From Oscillospiraceae bacterium (GTDB taxonomy: Bacteria; Bacillota; Clostridia; Oscillospirales; CAG-272), in NCBI GenBank assembly GCA_015064505.1, contig SVSB01000002.1:1-47228 (forward strand): a stretch of DNA of 47,228 nucleotides, read 5' to 3'. The notes below the pieces were generated by a model. It was given only the letters and a program-made list of their open reading frames with translations, did no database searches and was not told the DNA's origin. Below are positions 25,884 to 34,131 of the stretch, piece by piece. Made by a program: the position numbers and the translations under genes. How positions within the stretch are numbered: the first letter of the stretch is position 1; every line of letters starts with the position of its first letter.

Positions 25884-28800
25884 TTACTTTACCGCCGTCA
25901 TGGTTACTTCTGTTGTTCCAAGCTCCCAACTGTCTCTCTTTGTATCATACCTGAATTTTACTCGCCCGTCTCCAACTAGTGATGTCAGGTCTAAATAAAA
26001 CTCCCTATACTGTATAGAAAAAGAGGAACCGTACTCATCCAAATCCACGGTCGTTATTTTGCTTTCATTCGCATTGTAAATATCTATATAAGGCTCATTG
26101 TTAGGCGCCCATCCGTTGTTTCTCTCACCATGGACTGCGATATTTACTTGAACTTTGGTATAACCATTCGCCAGCAAGGCCTCAACATTGAAACCGGGTG
26201 AAAACCATTCTGTAATGCACTCATCTCCTTCATAATCATTATCAATAAATATATGATCTCTGCTGTAGTATCCGGTAGTATAATACGTCTTGACCCAAAC
26301 GGCATACAGAGAACCAGCGCCGTATAAAGAATTGAAAACATTTTGTCCGGGTTTAAAAGTAGCAACGGTTGCGCCGCTATAAATACTCCACCCAAGGAAA
26401 GTATAACCGTCACTTCTGCTGAGTGCACCATACGTTTTGTTATCGTATGGAGAATCATATGTGTGATTGTTTACTGCCGTTCTTCCCGTACCGTCGTTAT
26501 AGTGATAAGTAATTTGATACGTTAAGGGGTAAACTCTCGCGTAAATCCTATCCGGACCAACGTCGCCTTCACCGACAGTAATTGTGTTTGTTCCGCAAGC
26601 GCTCAAACCATATCCGACACTTAGAGTATAAGTTATCGCCAACTCATCACCGTAGTAAACAGTAGCACCGTTTGCAAGCATTCCGGTATCAGCTACATCG
26701 GATCTCATTCTGGCAACGTGTATGTTACATCCAACTTCGCTATTCCAAGAGACCGTATACGACACAATGTCCCACTGCGCACTCATTGAAATGAGATGTC
26801 CGGGTTCCACTAAGTCTTTGACTGTTTCGCCGGCATCATACTCTGCTCCGTCAGCTGTGATCCATTTTATAAAACTGTAACCAGGGTTGGTGAAATCATT
26901 ATTTGACAGCTCGACATCCATATTTATATCGTAGCTCTTTACTGTGCTTTCACCAACACCGTTTTCATCAACGATTCCATTGTTCGCAAAGTATTGAATG
27001 TAAAACTTGGATTTTATCGCATTGGTAATGAAATCGGTATCAATCTCATATGGCAGTTCGTCGGAAACGTACTCGCGGTTATCCTTTTTATCGCTCAAAA
27101 CCTTCGCTGATGTACCCTCTTCCAGTATACTGAACGTTTCAAGACCAATAGTGTTTTTCACAGGATCATACACCACGAAAGCATAGACCCTAACGGTTCC
27201 TATGTTCGCATAGTAATAATTTCCGGGAGCAACATCATGAGTGAAAGATATGGTACGGTCAGTTGATTGGCTGATTGATTTGCTGAATGCAAAGTTGCTT
27301 TCTATTGTATTGGACGTTTCGTCAGTTTCATCGTGACTTCCGCCATTTGAATGACCTCCGCCTGAGCTTGAGGTTGTCTCATAAGATGCCCCCATAGTGG
27401 CTTCAAACTTCGCTTTAGCAAAGGGGCAACCTGCTTCAGCGCCGGCTGTAATAGATAAGTTTAAACCCGAGGTTTCAGAGTCTTCCCAATTTGTCATCAA
27501 CTCCCAATTGGTGCTGTTTGTTACCGTATGAGAAACAGTTTCGCTAACGCTCTTTCCTACCGTTTCACTAACCTCTATCGTTTCTGCCAATGAAAGCGAT
27601 CCGGCTATGTGCCCACCACTGTGATCAGTCTTGTTAAGATCGGTTTCAAGGTCCAAAACTACGTTTCGAATCTCACCCATCTCGTATAAGAACCAGTAGT
27701 ACCCGTCATCAAAACCGCTGCTTATGTATCTCTCCGTGGCACTTCTTTTATCTGGAATGATTAAATTACGTTCATCCTTCCACTGAGCCACTACGTCAAT
27801 ATTTCCGATTGTTCCTTTCTCCACGCACCACCTGGTATCGCCAACGGCATCCTTGTATTCATGAACTCTTCCGCTCGGATCGCGCCATCCGGCAAAAATC
27901 AAACCGTCCTCAACGGGAGTAGGCAGCTCCACTCGGTCGTTTATCGTATAAGTTATATCTTTGTAATTCCACGTTCCACCAAGGTGAATAGTGAATTCAC
28001 ATGCCTTCACGTCGGCATATAATTCAAGATTGTCGGTATTTCCGGCAGGAACACTACTTACCTGCTTTCCTGTGTTATCCTTCCAGTAATTGAAATCGTA
28101 CGCCTCGATTTGGGGCTCCAACAAAGATTCCACTTCTTCCCCAACCTTATGCCACTGCGTTTGCTTCCATTTTGCTTCATTGCAATAATACGTTATCTTG
28201 AATAATTGCCATGCAACGTCTGCGGATGATATTTCATTTTCTGCTTCCTCGTCCAAATAGCACTTATGGCACTCGGTGCACTGCCAATATGCGCAATTGC
28301 CCGGGTTGCTATTGTCAACGGGATCCGTTTCGGGAACGAAGAACAAATCATGAGGCTTTTGATCAGCTAAAACGGTTTGACATACAACGCACCTCTGCGG
28401 AGCAGTACAGGATGCTTCCAGACCGGGAACGTGACCGTTTGCGGATTCAATCAATTCTCCGCAAGCAGTGCAGATCTGATCCTCAGTACAGGTTGCTTGA
28501 GCACCGGGAGTGTGACCAACAGCTTCAATAACCGTCTCGGCAACACCGATCTCACTTACTGCATCAGCATCTTCAAAAATGCTGCCGCACTCTTCGCACT
28601 GCCAATACTCTATATTACCTTCTTCGGTGCAAGTTGCATTCTTTTTAGCGTAGTGAGTGAGAGCATGGTTCTTCTTTGCCGTAACCGTCTCGCTCTCGCT
28701 TATCTCATAAAGTCCTTCGGCGTCGCTGAAATAGCTGTTGCAGCTTTCGCAATACCAATAAGCGATATTACCTTCTTCGGTGCAAGTTGCATCCTTTGCC

Positions 28801-29570
28801 GCAAATGCGGTGAGGGAATGATTGCACGCGGGGGTAGCGGGGATCAATCTTACGGGCACTCCGTATTCGTCCGTATAACCGCCTGCAACGACCTGTCTTA
28901 TCAGCTGAGTATCCTTGGAGTTTACTCTTCCGTCGTCATTTACGTCAGCGGCAGAGGCATTCACGGTAATTCCGGCAGCCTCCCAAGCAGATTCATAGCC
29001 ACCGGCTATCAGCTGTCTTATCAGCTGAGTATCCTTTGTCGTTACTCTGTCATCGCCGTTAACGTCACCGGGAACGTATTCAACAGCAGTTACGTATCCG
29101 TTCTGAATATCAAGAGATACGTCTCCACCGTTGTTATAAACGTCGCCAAAGCTGTAAGACACGTCAACGTTCATCTTGGTATAAGCTTCAACAGCACCGT
29201 CGACCTCAAACACCAGCTTCATAATAACACCGTTTTCGGTGCTTTCATCAGATGCCGCCTCGGCATCCCAAACGAAGTTACAGGGACTTGCATACGTGCC
29301 GGGCTTTGAAAAAGCCAGGGACGAGAATGCCGCACCTGCAATCGCATCGGTAAGGGTAAGCGCATCGTCATAGGATATAGTCAAAGTGGCTCCGGTAACT
29401 CCGGGATTATCCTTTATGATAACGTATACCTCAACGCTATCACCCGGCATTGCGGAAGCATCCACCACCGCTATGCTTGCAGTATCTACGGAGGCTGCAA
29501 AAATCCCTATGGGCGCAACCGTTATTATAAACGTCAGCGCCAACAGGAAAGATATTAATCTTTTCGTCAT
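25884..29570 (-). CDS. large secreted cohesin-dockerin protein with aerolysin-like region and InlB-type repeats
   Basis: A 1228-aa exported protein. The signal peptide spans 1-26. A type I-like cohesin (about 32-163) is followed by a dockerin (167-232) with two calcium loops (Asp169/Asn171/Asp173/Asp180 and Asp209/Asn211/Asp213/Asp220). Cys-paired repeats of the CTEEGNIEYWQCEECG type cover 248-450 and an InlB B-like repeat about 457-600. A Ser/Thr-rich amphipathic region (about 605-815) resembles the aerolysin/ETX-MTX2 pore-forming fold, including ITAGAEAGCPFAKAKFEAT and a Gly/Ser/His loop at 735-750. Further InlB-type repeats (855-1095) and a C-terminal beta domain follow. It sits 19 nt after the preceding gene's stop. 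Confidence 0.8.
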   Translation of the reverse strand: MTKRLISFLLALTFIITVAPIGIFAASVDTASIAVVDASAMPGDSVEVYVIIKDNPGVTGATLTISYDDALTLTDAIAGAAFSSLAFSKPGTYASPCNFVWDAEAASDESTENGVIMKLVFEVDGAVEAYTKMNVDVSYSFGDVYNNGGDVSLDIQNGYVTAVEYVPGDVNGDDRVTTKDTQLIRQLIAGGYESAWEAAGITVNASAADVNDDGRVNSKDTQLIRQVVAGGYTDEYGVPVRLIPATPACNHSLTAFAAKDATCTEEGNIAYWYCESCNSYFSDAEGLYEISESETVTAKKNHALTHYAKKNATCTEEGNIEYWQCEECGSIFEDADAVSEIGVAETVIEAVGHTPGAQATCTEDQICTACGELIESANGHVPGLEASCTAPQRCVVCQTVLADQKPHDLFFVPETDPVDNSNPGNCAYWQCTECHKCYLDEEAENEISSADVAWQLFKITYYCNEAKWKQTQWHKVGEEVESLLEPQIEAYDFNYWKDNTGKQVSSVPAGNTDNLELYADVKACEFTIHLGGTWNYKDITYTINDRVELPTPVEDGLIFAGWRDPSGRVHEYKDAVGDTRWCVEKGTIGNIDVVAQWKDERNLIIPDKRSATERYISSGFDDGYYWFLYEMGEIRNVVLDLETDLNKTDHSGGHIAGSLSLAETIEVSETVGKSVSETVSHTVTNSTNWELMTNWEDSETSGLNLSITAGAEAGCPFAKAKFEATMGASYETTSSSGGGHSNGGSHDETDETSNTIESNFAFSKSISQSTDRTISFTHDVAPGNYYYANIGTVRVYAFVVYDPVKNTIGLETFSILEEGTSAKVLSDKKDNREYVSDELPYEIDTDFITNAIKSKFYIQYFANNGIVDENGVGESTVKSYDINMDVELSNNDFTNPGYSFIKWITADGAEYDAGETVKDLVEPGHLISMSAQWDIVSYTVSWNSEVGCNIHVARMRSDVADTGMLANGATVYYGDELAITYTLSVGYGLSACGTNTITVGEGDVGPDRIYARVYPLTYQITYHYNDGTGRTAVNNHTYDSPYDNKTYGALSRSDGYTFLGWSIYSGATVATFKPGQNVFNSLYGAGSLYAVWVKTYYTTGYYSRDHIFIDNDYEGDECITEWFSPGFNVEALLANGYTKVQVNIAVHGERNNGWAPNNEPYIDIYNANESKITTVDLDEYGSSFSIQYREFYLDLTSLVGDGRVKFRYDTKRDSWELGTTEVTMTAVK

Positions 29571-29589
29571 AATACCAAACTTCCTTTAC

Positions 29590-31137
29590 TTAATCTACGG
29601 TAACGGTTCCATTCTGTATTTCAAAATTAACGTCATCCCAAGCGGAATTGTAAATATCACCTTCAATATACGAGCAGCTTACCGCAAGGCTGTCACCTGC
29701 GGTTGCTGCATCGGATACCGCAAAGGTAAGCTTAAGAATGCTTCCGTTATCGTTTGCCATCGCGTCAAGCGTATCCCATGCAAAGTTGCAGGGACTCTTG
29801 AACGTTCCGGGATATGTAATATCAAGATTTGCAAACGCCTCACCGCGTTCTGCGGAAACGAGAGTCAGCTTTGAATCGAAGGAGATCGTGAGCGTTGCTC
29901 CGGATATACCCGGATTATTATAAACGTAAACGTAGACCTCCACCTCTTCGCCTGCGTTTGCGCTGACGTTGCTAACTGCGATGGTGGGCTCGGTATAGTC
30001 AGCGTCGGGAACCTCGGGTGCTGCGGGAGTCTTGAAGTGCATCGTAGCGCTCTCAAGAGGAGCGTTGTTGCTGCCGATGCTTACGTTGTTGTTCCATTCG
30101 TCCTCTGTGCCGTCGTAGTATACGTCGGTAAGGGCGGTACAGCCGTTAAAGGCGTAATTTCCGATATCCGTAACTGTTGCGGGGATCTTTACGAGGGTGA
30201 TCGCCTCGTTCTGGAATGCGCGGCGGTCTATCTCGGTTACGTTGTCGCCTTCAAAGACGGGAGGAATAATAAGCTCGGTGCCCGTGAAGTCGCCCATACC
30301 CAGAAGAATGCAGGTTCCGTCGCCGTTGGACTCGAACTCAAGTCCCTCGGAATATTCCTCGGCAGCTTCGCCGTAAACGGGGGTGTAGGTCTCGTTCTTA
30401 TTTCCTACGGTAAGAGTAAAGGTAGCGGTGGTGGCAACGCTTGCGCCCGTGCCGTTTGCCCAATAGCTGAACGCCTCTCCGCCCTCATCGGTGGCGGGTG
30501 CGGTAAGGGTAAGCTTGTCTCCGGGCAGATAAAGGCCGTTAGCGAATCCGTCCTCAAGAGTGCCTGCGGTAAGCTTTACCTGAACCCAATCGGCGTTTGC
30601 AAGTCTGTCCGCTTTGTAATCGTCAAGATAAAGTTGAGCGGCAGCGCCGTATTCAAGCATATTGGTAAGCAGGGTCTTAAGCTCAGTATCCGTGGAGGCG
30701 GTAGCCGTTTTGCCGAGCATATTGTAAGCGTACTGAAGTGCGCTGTACTTTACTACCGAGCTGTAGTAATCGGCATTATCCACCTTTGCGTATGCGCGCA
30801 CGTAGATAACGTCTGCCATCTGCTTTGCCATGATGGGGTATTCAAAGATCTTGTATGGATCTCCGTTTGCAGTTCCGTTATAGTATGCCGTTATCTCCCC
30901 GTCCTGAGTGCCAACGGTATACGCCGCCTCGGGAGCCGTCCATACCAGAAGCTTAACGTTCTCAACGGATGAATCTACCGCGTATTTAATAAAGATAGAA
31001 TCACGGAAGGAAAGATTTGCGTATGCCAGCGTAAGCTCCGGTGCGGGGGAAGACGCTCCGATGGCAAAGGTGAAACCGCCGCAAACGCTTGCAACGGTAA
31101 TGATCGCCACTAATAATGCCAAAGCTCTCTTTTTCAT
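29590..31137 (-). CDS. secreted protein with BspA-type LRR and C-terminal cohesin domain
   Basis: A 515-aa exported protein with a signal peptide at 1-28. An N-terminal domain (about 30-200) is of a type often seen in clostridial cell-surface proteins. A beta-rich repeat (about 195-260) and a short BspA/LRR_5 stretch follow (about 290-350, e.g. VTEIDRRAFQNEAITLVKIP). The cohesin is about 382-515 (NNPGISGATLTISFDS, SPCNFAWD). It closely resembles the cohesin of the downstream protein, but no dockerin is present, so this is a candidate receptor for that protein's dockerin. It starts 12 nt after the 58-aa gene. Confidence 0.82.
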   Translation of the reverse strand: MKKRALALLVAIITVASVCGGFTFAIGASSPAPELTLAYANLSFRDSIFIKYAVDSSVENVKLLVWTAPEAAYTVGTQDGEITAYYNGTANGDPYKIFEYPIMAKQMADVIYVRAYAKVDNADYYSSVVKYSALQYAYNMLGKTATASTDTELKTLLTNMLEYGAAAQLYLDDYKADRLANADWVQVKLTAGTLEDGFANGLYLPGDKLTLTAPATDEGGEAFSYWANGTGASVATTATFTLTVGNKNETYTPVYGEAAEEYSEGLEFESNGDGTCILLGMGDFTGTELIIPPVFEGDNVTEIDRRAFQNEAITLVKIPATVTDIGNYAFNGCTALTDVYYDGTEDEWNNNVSIGSNNAPLESATMHFKTPAAPEVPDADYTEPTIAVSNVSANAGEEVEVYVYVYNNPGISGATLTISFDSKLTLVSAERGEAFANLDITYPGTFKSPCNFAWDTLDAMANDNGSILKLTFAVSDAATAGDSLAVSCSYIEGDIYNSAWDDVNFEIQNGTVTVD

Positions 31138-31149
31138 TTTAAGTCTCCT

Positions 31150-31326
31150 TTATTCGTTGATAAATCTTATAAGTGGATCGCTTTCTATCAGGGGATCCCA
31201 TTCGCCCTCGTTTTCGTCCCGAACGTTTGACACAGTCAGCACTCCCGTATCGGAGAAAAGAACTATCTCGATCTCAGGGCTTTGGTAAATTGCCTTTGGG
31301 GCTTCGCGCGCGGTCTGCTTTGCCAT
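31150..31326 (-). CDS. 58-aa small protein leading the cohesin operon
   Basis: Short gene with an excellent SD (AGGAGG, 8 nt before ATG 31326). The protein starts MAKQTAREAPKAIYQSPEIE, continues with IVLFSDTGVLTVSN, has an acidic middle (RDENEGEWDP) and ends LIRFINE. There is no signal peptide or cysteine. Small proteins with a Y-x-S-P-x-(I/E) ... VLT-x-S pattern occur in Clostridia, but I know of no function. It is the first gene after the invertible segment, and its stop is next to the SD of the cohesin gene (TAAAGGAG). Confidence 0.75.
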   Translation of the reverse strand: MAKQTAREAPKAIYQSPEIEIVLFSDTGVLTVSNVRDENEGEWDPLIESDPLIRFINE

Positions 31327-31353
31327 TTTTATACCTCCTGTTCCATTGATATT

Positions 31354-31376
31354 ACATAATCAGCATTATGTTATGT
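31354..31376 (+). repeat. left inverted repeat, Xer/dif-like recombination site
   Basis: 23 bp: arm ACATAA, 6-nt core TCAGCA (31360-31365), arm TTATGT, then TATGT. The inner arms are exact reverse complements around a 6-nt core, the architecture of tyrosine-recombinase crossover sites. TTATGTTA resembles the XerD half of dif. Confidence 0.8.
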
Positions 31377-31445
31377 GCAGACAAAAAACTTCGTCGGTAC
31401 ATTATCATAAACGACCACACCATACGTCGAACAAGCGCAAAAAGA

Positions 31446-31476
31446 AGACCAATGATAAAAATCAAGTCATTGGTCT
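31446..31476. terminator. bidirectional terminator inside the invertible segment
   Basis: 10-bp stem AGACCAATGA (31446-31455) with 31467-31476, T-rich on both outward sides. It would block read-through from the recombinase gene into the operon in either orientation. Confidence 0.75.
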
Positions 31477-31504
31477 GTTTGTTATACCTTTTTTATGTAA
31501 AGCA

Positions 31505-31533
31505 TTGCCTGATAGGCAAAAAAATCGTATAAA
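31505..31533 (+). promoter_or_regulatory. rightward promoter 1 in the invertible segment
   Basis: TTGCCT (31505-31510), 17 nt, TATAAA (31528-31533). Confidence 0.5.
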
Positions 31534-31537
31534 AATA

Positions 31538-31566
31538 TTGATTTTTGCTATGCGGAGTGATAGAAT
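31538..31566 (+). promoter_or_regulatory. rightward promoter 2 in the invertible segment
   Basis: TTGATT (31538-31543), 17 nt, TAGAAT (31561-31566), 22 nt before the right repeat. A weaker leftward -10-like TATGAT also exists near 31403-31412 (minus strand) with a poor -35, so low leftward expression cannot be excluded. Confidence 0.65.
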
Positions 31567-31588
31567 AGAGAATGTATAGTTATATCCG

Positions 31589-31611
31589 ACATAACATAAT
31601 GCTGATTATGT
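31589..31611 (-). repeat. right inverted repeat, Xer/dif-like recombination site
   Basis: Exact reverse complement of 31354-31376, 23 of 23 bases. The core occupies 31600-31605. Flanking bases differ from the left copy, so the match ends sharply. Confidence 0.85.
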
Positions 31612-31615
31612 CATC

Positions 31616-31640
31616 CGCCGATACTTTGCGGCGTTTTTTT
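31616..31640 (+). terminator. terminator facing the invertible promoters
   Basis: CGCCG (31616-31620), 8-nt loop, CGGCG (31629-31633), then T7 (31634-31640). It would stop rightward transcripts about 65 nt after they start. Confidence 0.65.
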
Positions 31641-31655
31641 ATTTTATCTTATCTT

Positions 31656-32498
31656 TCACAGAATAAGCCTCATTTTTTCCATCTTACGGCGGTGCTCCGT
31701 CCCCGTCGATACCGTGTATATGCGGGTCGTGTTGATATTCGAGTGTCCGAGAATATCGGCAAGCTTTACAATGTCTTTCTCCATTTTATAAAAGGTTCTG
31801 GCAAACAAATGGCGCAGATTGTGCGGGAACACCTTTTTGGGAGAAACGCCCGCCGCCTCGCAAAGGCGCTTCATTTCAGTCCATATATTGGTACGGCTCA
31901 TGGGATTGCCGTTTTTCGTAACGAATATCATTCCCCTTGAGATACCTCGCTCCTTTGCATAGCTCAACAGCTTTTTGCGCAAAGCGGAAACGATCAGGAT
32001 GCGCCTCGTTTTGCCCTTGCAGGACACCACGGCTTCGCCCTTTCGCACCGCGTCTGCAGTAATGAAGCACAACTCGCTCACGCGGATGCCCGTGCCGCAG
32101 ATGGTCTGAAGCAAAAGGGAAAGTCTTTTATTGTTCTTATTGTCCGCCGCCCTTATCAATGCAACGTATTCGTCCCTCGTAAGCTCCTTTTCCTCCGGGC
32201 AGAAGGCTTCGCGCTGTAGCTTGAACTGTTTGACACAGCAATCGTACCATTCCGCAAATCTGAAAAATGCATTCAACGCCGCAAGCATTGAATTTGCGCT
32301 TGCAAGCGCGTATTCCCTTGCAAGTGCGGCTTTATAGTCCAGCACCGTATCTTTATCCACTGCCGCATTCCCCGCATAAACGGCGAATTTTCCAATATCT
32401 CTTAAATATTTTTCGATAGTTGCGCGGCTCTTTTCATTTTCGTGCAGGTGCTTTTTAAAATTGCACAATATGGTTGAAGTTATTATATGCTTACTCAC
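31656..32498 (-). CDS. tyrosine recombinase/integrase (XerC/D-like), putative DNA invertase
   Basis: A 280-aa site-specific recombinase. The start is GTG 32498 with GGAGGTGACG immediately upstream; the open frame extends further but runs through a terminator and promoter. The N-terminal SAM-like core-binding domain is about 8-95. The catalytic domain contains Arg139 (CGTGIRV), a candidate Lys161/163 (KGK), His226-x-x-Arg229 (HNLRH), His252 (LGHSNINTTRIY) and nucleophile Tyr261, a complete set. The stop lies 44 bp from a dif-like inverted repeat. Likely role: inverting the adjacent promoter segment. Confidence 0.92.
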   Translation of the reverse strand: MSKHIITSTILCNFKKHLHENEKSRATIEKYLRDIGKFAVYAGNAAVDKDTVLDYKAALAREYALASANSMLAALNAFFRFAEWYDCCVKQFKLQREAFCPEEKELTRDEYVALIRAADNKNNKRLSLLLQTICGTGIRVSELCFITADAVRKGEAVVSCKGKTRRILIVSALRKKLLSYAKERGISRGMIFVTKNGNPMSRTNIWTEMKRLCEAAGVSPKKVFPHNLRHLFARTFYKMEKDIVKLADILGHSNINTTRIYTVSTGTEHRRKMEKMRLIL

Positions 32499-32516
32499 AC
32501 CGTCACCTCCAACGTT

Positions 32517-32546
32517 ATTGTACACCAAAACGCCACGTTCTAACAA
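32517..32546 (-). promoter_or_regulatory. promoter for the recombinase gene
   Basis: Minus strand: TTGTTA (32541-32546), 18 nt, TACAAT (32517-32522), about 18 nt before the GTG start. It lies outside the invertible segment, so the recombinase would be made in both orientations. Confidence 0.55.
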
Positions 32547-32582
32547 AAAACACGCAGAGAAGCTAGCTTCTCTGCGTGTTTT
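32547..32582. terminator. bidirectional terminator after the solute-binding protein gene
   Basis: Perfect 18-bp palindrome arms (32547-32564 with 32565-32582) ending in A/T runs. It insulates the recombinase from the sugar-uptake operon. Confidence 0.88.
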
Positions 32583-32610
32583 GCTGTAAATACAGCTTTC
32601 TTTGTTAAAT

Positions 32611-34104
32611 TCAGTCTTCCTTGTGCAACGTTGCGTTAGTTGCCTTGCAGGCGGTCTCTGCGGAACGCTTGTAGGTGTTCCACATAGAGGAGAATGCGGT
32701 GGAGTAACCCTTGGAAAGGTTCTCAACTGCGTTCTTCATGTTACCGATGTTGTAGATATAACCGATATCGAAGCCGCGGTTCTCCATCTCGAGAGTGATC
32801 ATATCGTAGCTCTCGTCGTCACGTACGTAGCGGCCCGTAAGGGTCTTTTCATAGTATGCGGGAGTAACGATCTGGCGGGACGTGAATGCAAGATACTCGA
32901 TGATAGCGGAAGTGCGCTCCTCGTTCTCCGTGGAGGTGGGGATACATACGAACGCAGCATCCCAACCGCCGAAGGGAGTGTAATATCTGTCCTGGGCGGG
33001 ATCGGACTTGGGCAGAGGAAGAATACCGTACTCAAGCTCCGTATCGCGGAAGTGAGGGAAGCCGATATGCTCTATCCAACGGAACAGACAATGTCCCTCG
33101 CTGAACATCTGTACTGCCGTAAGGCCGCCCGTTGCGGTCTGTCCGTTATAAACGTGCTCCTTGTCCTGCGTAAGCTCGATAAAGTTGACCACTGCAGCCT
33201 CTGCTCTTTCGGTGCCGAGGCTTACGACTATATCACCGTTTTCATCGATTCTTGCCATTCTCTCTCCGGACATACCAAGAGCTGCAATAACCGAGCTGTG
33301 GATATATACCATACCGTAGAGGTCGTTTGAATCCATCTTCTCGTTACCGTCAAGATCCTCGGATATCTGAAGCACGTACTCCTTCATCTTATCGAAGGTC
33401 CAGTTGCCCTCCTTAACCAGATTGTAAAGGGTGGAGGTCTCGCCGAACTTTTCTCTGAAGAGATCCTTATTGAATACCACATTGTACATTGCCTGCGTTG
33501 CAACGAGACTGATATCTCCCGTGGTGAAATACAGCTTTCCGTTTACTGTTATGTCACGGTTCATATTCTGATCCCACCAAACCTGATCAAGGTCGATGCA
33601 GCCGAAATCGCGAAGGTCGCGAAGATCATCGGAAAGGGCAAGCTTGCCCGCATCGTAGGTGGAGATGATGCACATATCGTAATTGGAGTCGCCGGCTGTA
33701 TTGGCTTTTCTTACGTCTGCCACGCCGGAGTTGCTGGAGCTGTAGTTCTCAATACCCGTGATGGTTATATCAAGGGTCTCCATTGCCTGCATATTCCTCT
33801 TGTAGAGAGCGTCGTCAAGCACGGTGCCGCCCTCGGTCCACTTGAAATCGCGGACTATTACCTGGTCGGGGTTCAGGTTCGTCATCAGCACGACGAACTC
33901 GTGTCCGTCGTAGGTATCCGTGGGAATGTAATCGGGAAGCTTGTTGGGGTCCTCCGTAGTCACTGCCTCCGTGGTATCAACGGGATCGGAGCCATCAGTG
34001 ACGGCAGGGGTGGTATCACCGGTCACGGGGGGAGTTTTTTCGCCGCACGCAACAACGCTGAGCAACATTATTGCCGCAAACAGTAAGCAAACTATACGCT
34101 TCAT
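32611..34104 (-). CDS. ABC-type extracellular solute-binding lipoprotein (sugar-type)
   Basis: A 497-aa family 1 solute-binding protein. Its lipobox LSVVAC puts the lipid-bearing Cys at 20. A Thr/Pro/Asp-rich linker (about 22-55) leads into the binding domain (about 60-495). It probably captures an oligosaccharide released by the glycosidase encoded just upstream (27 nt gap). No permease or ATPase genes are in the window. It is paralogous to the frameshifted gene at 38284, sharing length and the YYE(K/M)T...GRYV segment. Confidence 0.88.
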   Translation of the reverse strand: MKRIVCLLFAAIMLLSVVACGEKTPPVTGDTTPAVTDGSDPVDTTEAVTTEDPNKLPDYIPTDTYDGHEFVVLMTNLNPDQVIVRDFKWTEGGTVLDDALYKRNMQAMETLDITITGIENYSSSNSGVADVRKANTAGDSNYDMCIISTYDAGKLALSDDLRDLRDFGCIDLDQVWWDQNMNRDITVNGKLYFTTGDISLVATQAMYNVVFNKDLFREKFGETSTLYNLVKEGNWTFDKMKEYVLQISEDLDGNEKMDSNDLYGMVYIHSSVIAALGMSGERMARIDENGDIVVSLGTERAEAAVVNFIELTQDKEHVYNGQTATGGLTAVQMFSEGHCLFRWIEHIGFPHFRDTELEYGILPLPKSDPAQDRYYTPFGGWDAAFVCIPTSTENEERTSAIIEYLAFTSRQIVTPAYYEKTLTGRYVRDDESYDMITLEMENRGFDIGYIYNIGNMKNAVENLSKGYSTAFSSMWNTYKRSAETACKATNATLHKED

Positions 34105-34131
34105 GACTTTCTCCTTTGTATTTTTTATATT

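Larger units (their letters stand above)
31354..31611. promoter_or_regulatory. putative invertible promoter segment (phase-variation switch)
   Basis: 258 bp bounded by identical 23-bp inverted repeats. It contains a central bidirectional terminator and two rightward promoters. A tyrosine recombinase gene is 44 bp to the right and the cohesin operon 27 bp to the left. As assembled, the rightward promoters fire into a terminator at 31616. Inversion would aim them at the operon, with a leader of about 60-70 nt ending in AGGAGG and ATG. Confidence 0.75.

Noticed and set aside
31354..31611. The inverted repeats as a single long hairpin or a transposon's ends
   Set aside because: They are separated by 212 nt with no transposase inside, no target duplication, and core-plus-arms symmetry typical of recombinase sites.
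32498..32726. N-terminal extension of the recombinase to 32726
   Set aside because: The extension runs through a perfect terminator palindrome and a promoter, and its protein sequence is unlike an integrase; GTG 32498 has an ideal SD.
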